DNA of 23,087 bases from JAJISG01 sp964347325 (GTDB lineage Archaea; Thermoplasmatota; Thermoplasmata; RBG-16-68-12; JAJISG01). Numbering within the stretch: the stretch's first letter is position 1; each line of letters opens with the position of its first letter. A program made the position numbers and the translations under genes. The DNA lies in NCBI GenBank assembly GCA_964347325.1, contig CAYFYA010000024.1, forward strand, positions 1 to 23,087, written 5' to 3'. This document shows positions 21,708-23,087 of the stretch, in pieces. Under the pieces are notes generated by a model. That model saw nothing but the letters and a program-made list of their open reading frames with translations. It had not been told where the DNA came from and made no database searches.

Positions 21708-22025
21708 ATGCTGCCTCTCATGCAGTTCAAGGTCAAGGACCGCTCCATGGAGCCCTCCATCCGGGAGGGAGAGAGTGTCATCGTCAACCGGTGGGCCTAT
21801 CTCCTGAAGCCCCCCGCACGAGGAGACCTCGTGGTATTGAGACATCCTCATGAGACTCGGTACCTCCTCAAGCGGATCGCCGCCACGGAGGACGACCGCT
21901 ACGTCGTCCAAGGGGACAACGAGGAGTACAGCGTGGACAGTCGGCAGTTCGGTCCCGTCCCCAGGAGGCTCATCGTAGGCAGGGTCCTCTTCCGAGTGTT
22001 TGGAGGCGCAAACAGAGGCCGCTGA
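21708..22025 (+). CDS. sodX: Nickel-type superoxide dismutase maturation protease
   Basis: A 105-residue S26 signal-peptidase-like protease without a membrane anchor. The catalytic Ser13 is in DRSMEPSIREGESV and the general-base Lys55 is in RYLLKRIAATEDDRYVVQGD, with RGDLVVLRHP between; NEEYSVDSRQFGPVPRRLIV is the last conserved strand set. The size, the lack of a transmembrane helix and its place directly after sodN identify it as the peptidase that exposes the nickel-binding His1 of SodN. The ATG at 21708 is 16 bases after the sodN stop with AGGG three bases upstream; an ATG at 21720 is also possible. The two genes form an operon. Confidence 0.92.
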   Translation: MLPLMQFKVKDRSMEPSIREGESVIVNRWAYLLKPPARGDLVVLRHPHETRYLLKRIAATEDDRYVVQGDNEEYSVDSRQFGPVPRRLIVGRVLFRVFGGANRGR

Positions 22026-22057
22026 CGGCTGCAGACTGGCCCCTTTTCTGTTACGCG

Positions 22058-22180
22058 GAATGTTCATGGTCTCAACGGAAGCGATGAAGATATTCTGGTA
22101 GGTAGGTATCGGGCACGCCGCCTCCTTGGCGAGCTCCATCGCGGGCACCGTGGGGCGGCTCCTCTTGTTCCTCATCCGGT
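22058..22180 (-). pseudogene. Possible remnant of an ApbA/PanE-type reductase C-terminus
   Basis: On the minus strand the frame reads RPTVPAMELAKEAACPIPTY and then QNIFIASVETM. This resembles the C-terminal helix region of ketopantoate-reductase-like enzymes (RPTE...G.VV.LAKEAGVPTPTY..). No start, no N-terminal domain and no continuation is seen, so it would be a decayed fragment between sodX and katG. The likeness is short and may be chance. Confidence 0.22.
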
Positions 22181-22305
22181 TCGGAGAATGCCCAGGCGGC
22201 CGATGCAAAGAAAGTCCGCAGCGGTACCGACAGCCAATTCCACTGGGCAGGCACGCGACAAGCCGCCAAAGGGGCGGCTACTGCATAGATCGGCTCATCA
22301 CCGAT

Positions 22306-23087
22306 TCACCGAAGGTCGAAGCGATCGACGTTCATCACCTTGTTCCACGCCGCCGCGAAGTCAGTCACGAACTTCGCTTGCGCGTCGACGGAGGCATAGA
22401 CTTCGGCAAGGGCCCGCAGTTCGGAGTTCGAGCCAAAGATGAGATCGACACGGCTGGCGGTCCACCTCAATTGGCCGTTCTTGCGGTCGTGTCCCTCGAA
22501 CACATTCTCATCCGAGGTCGCCTTCCATTCGGTGCGCATGCCCAACAGGTTCACGAAGAAGTCATTGGTCAGCGTCTCTGGCCTCTTCGTGAAGACGCCA
22601 TGTTGCGACTGTGCAAAGTTCGCGTTCAGGACACGCATGCCGCCCACCAGAACCGTCATCTCGGGCGCAGTCAGTGTCAGCAACTGCGCCTTATCGATTA
22701 AAAGCTCCTCTGCCGGCACGGTGAATTTGGTCTTGAGGTAGTTGCGGAAGCCATCCGCAACCGGTTCGAGATAGCCGAAGGACTCCACATCGGTTTGCTC
22801 CTGCGACGCGTCCGTGCGGCCGGGCGTGAAGGGGACGGTCACGTCGTGCCCGGCCTTCTTCGCGGCCTGCTCGACTCCCGCGCAACCGCCGAGAACGATC
22901 AGGTCGGCGAGTGACACCCTCTTCCCGCCGGAGTGCGCGGTGTTGAACGCCTTCTGGATGCTCTCCAGAGTCGTCAGCACCTTGGCCAGTTGGGCGGGCT
23001 GGTTGACTTCCCAATCCATTTGCGGCGCAAGGCGGATGCGCGCGCCGTTCGCCCCGCCGCGCTTGTCGGAGCCGCGGAAGGTCGCCG
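22306..23087 (-). CDS. katG: Catalase-peroxidase KatG, C-terminal part (cut by window edge)
   Basis: About 260 C-terminal residues are visible; the rest lies beyond the right edge. Reading in from the edge it has ATFRGSDKRGGANGARIRLA, then WEVNQPAQLAKVLTTLESIQ, LADLIVLGGCAGVEQAAKKA, VPFTPGRTDA, KAQLLTLTAPEMTVLVGGMR, FTKRPETLTNDFFVNLLGMR and RVDLIFGSNSELRALAEVYA. This is the KatG C-terminal domain, which has the peroxidase fold but binds no haem and supports the active N-terminal half. KatG destroys hydrogen peroxide, the product of the neighbouring superoxide dismutase. Its Arg codons are mostly CGC, while the neighbours use many AGG and CGA, and the sequence is very close to bacterial KatG, so acquisition from bacteria is likely. 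Confidence 0.96.
   Translation of the reverse strand, partial: ATFRGSDKRGGANGARIRLAPQMDWEVNQPAQLAKVLTTLESIQKAFNTAHSGGKRVSLADLIVLGGCAGVEQAAKKAGHDVTVPFTPGRTDASQEQTDVESFGYLEPVADGFRNYLKTKFTVPAEELLIDKAQLLTLTAPEMTVLVGGMRVLNANFAQSQHGVFTKRPETLTNDFFVNLLGMRTEWKATSDENVFEGHDRKNGQLRWTASRVDLIFGSNSELRALAEVYASVDAQAKFVTDFAAAWNKVMNVDRFDLR

Noticed and set aside
1..23087. CRISPR array, rRNA, intact insertion sequence, phage genes
   Set aside because: No regularly spaced repeats, no rRNA-like stretches, no transposase or integrase. The transposase-like N-terminus of the cobalamin sensor is only a 60-residue segment joined to a sensor domain.

Overview
The window reads as a chromosomal segment of a moderately GC-rich archaeon, most likely a euryarchaeon of the Thermoplasmatota type (lineage is inferred, not shown). 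The archaeal signs are a TrmY tRNA methyltransferase, an Ogg2-type DNA glycosylase, an archaeal-type nicotinate phosphoribosyltransferase, small archaeal membrane-protein families, and TATA-like boxes about 26 bp upstream of starts, often with no room for a leader. No rRNA, tRNA, CRISPR array or intact insertion sequence was seen.

Layout. 1-2500: the cut N-terminus of a methyltransferase, two divergent SnoaL-like paralogues and a class I methyltransferase, probably small-molecule metabolism. 2501-4710: a gene-free stretch, two membrane proteins and a truncated winged-helix regulator. 4711-8371: a secreted beta-propeller-like protein, a membrane protein/tandem winged-helix regulator pair, and an acidic cell-surface protein with a C-terminal membrane anchor. 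8747-11251: a small fasciclin protein, a cobalamin-binding sensor with the CarH-type W-x9-EH motif, and a secreted/membrane protein. 11480-14985: an atypical extended SDR, an unknown protein, a VOC protein and a helical-repeat protein with a zinc ribbon. 14991-17401: nicotinamidase, nicotinate phosphoribosyltransferase and a small membrane protein (NAD salvage), followed by GcvH. 17543-21060: a tight operon pepA-sfsA-ogg-trmY. 21164-23087: nickel superoxide dismutase with its maturation protease, converging on the C-terminal part of catalase-peroxidase KatG, which is cut by the window end.

The most interesting signal lies around the cobalamin sensor (9217-10083). The promoters of the fasciclin gene and of the membrane protein gene, which flank it on either side, share a two-part element: GTGCCGA, 14 variable bases, then GTGCCTAACT. 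The 21-bp period is identical, and in both cases the element begins one base beyond the TATA box. This suggests a small regulon, perhaps light- or B12-responsive, controlled by a sensor that has no recognisable MerR helix-turn-helix. The second cluster of note is the sodN-sodX pair beside katG, an antioxidant island with a nickel SOD that is uncommon in archaea.
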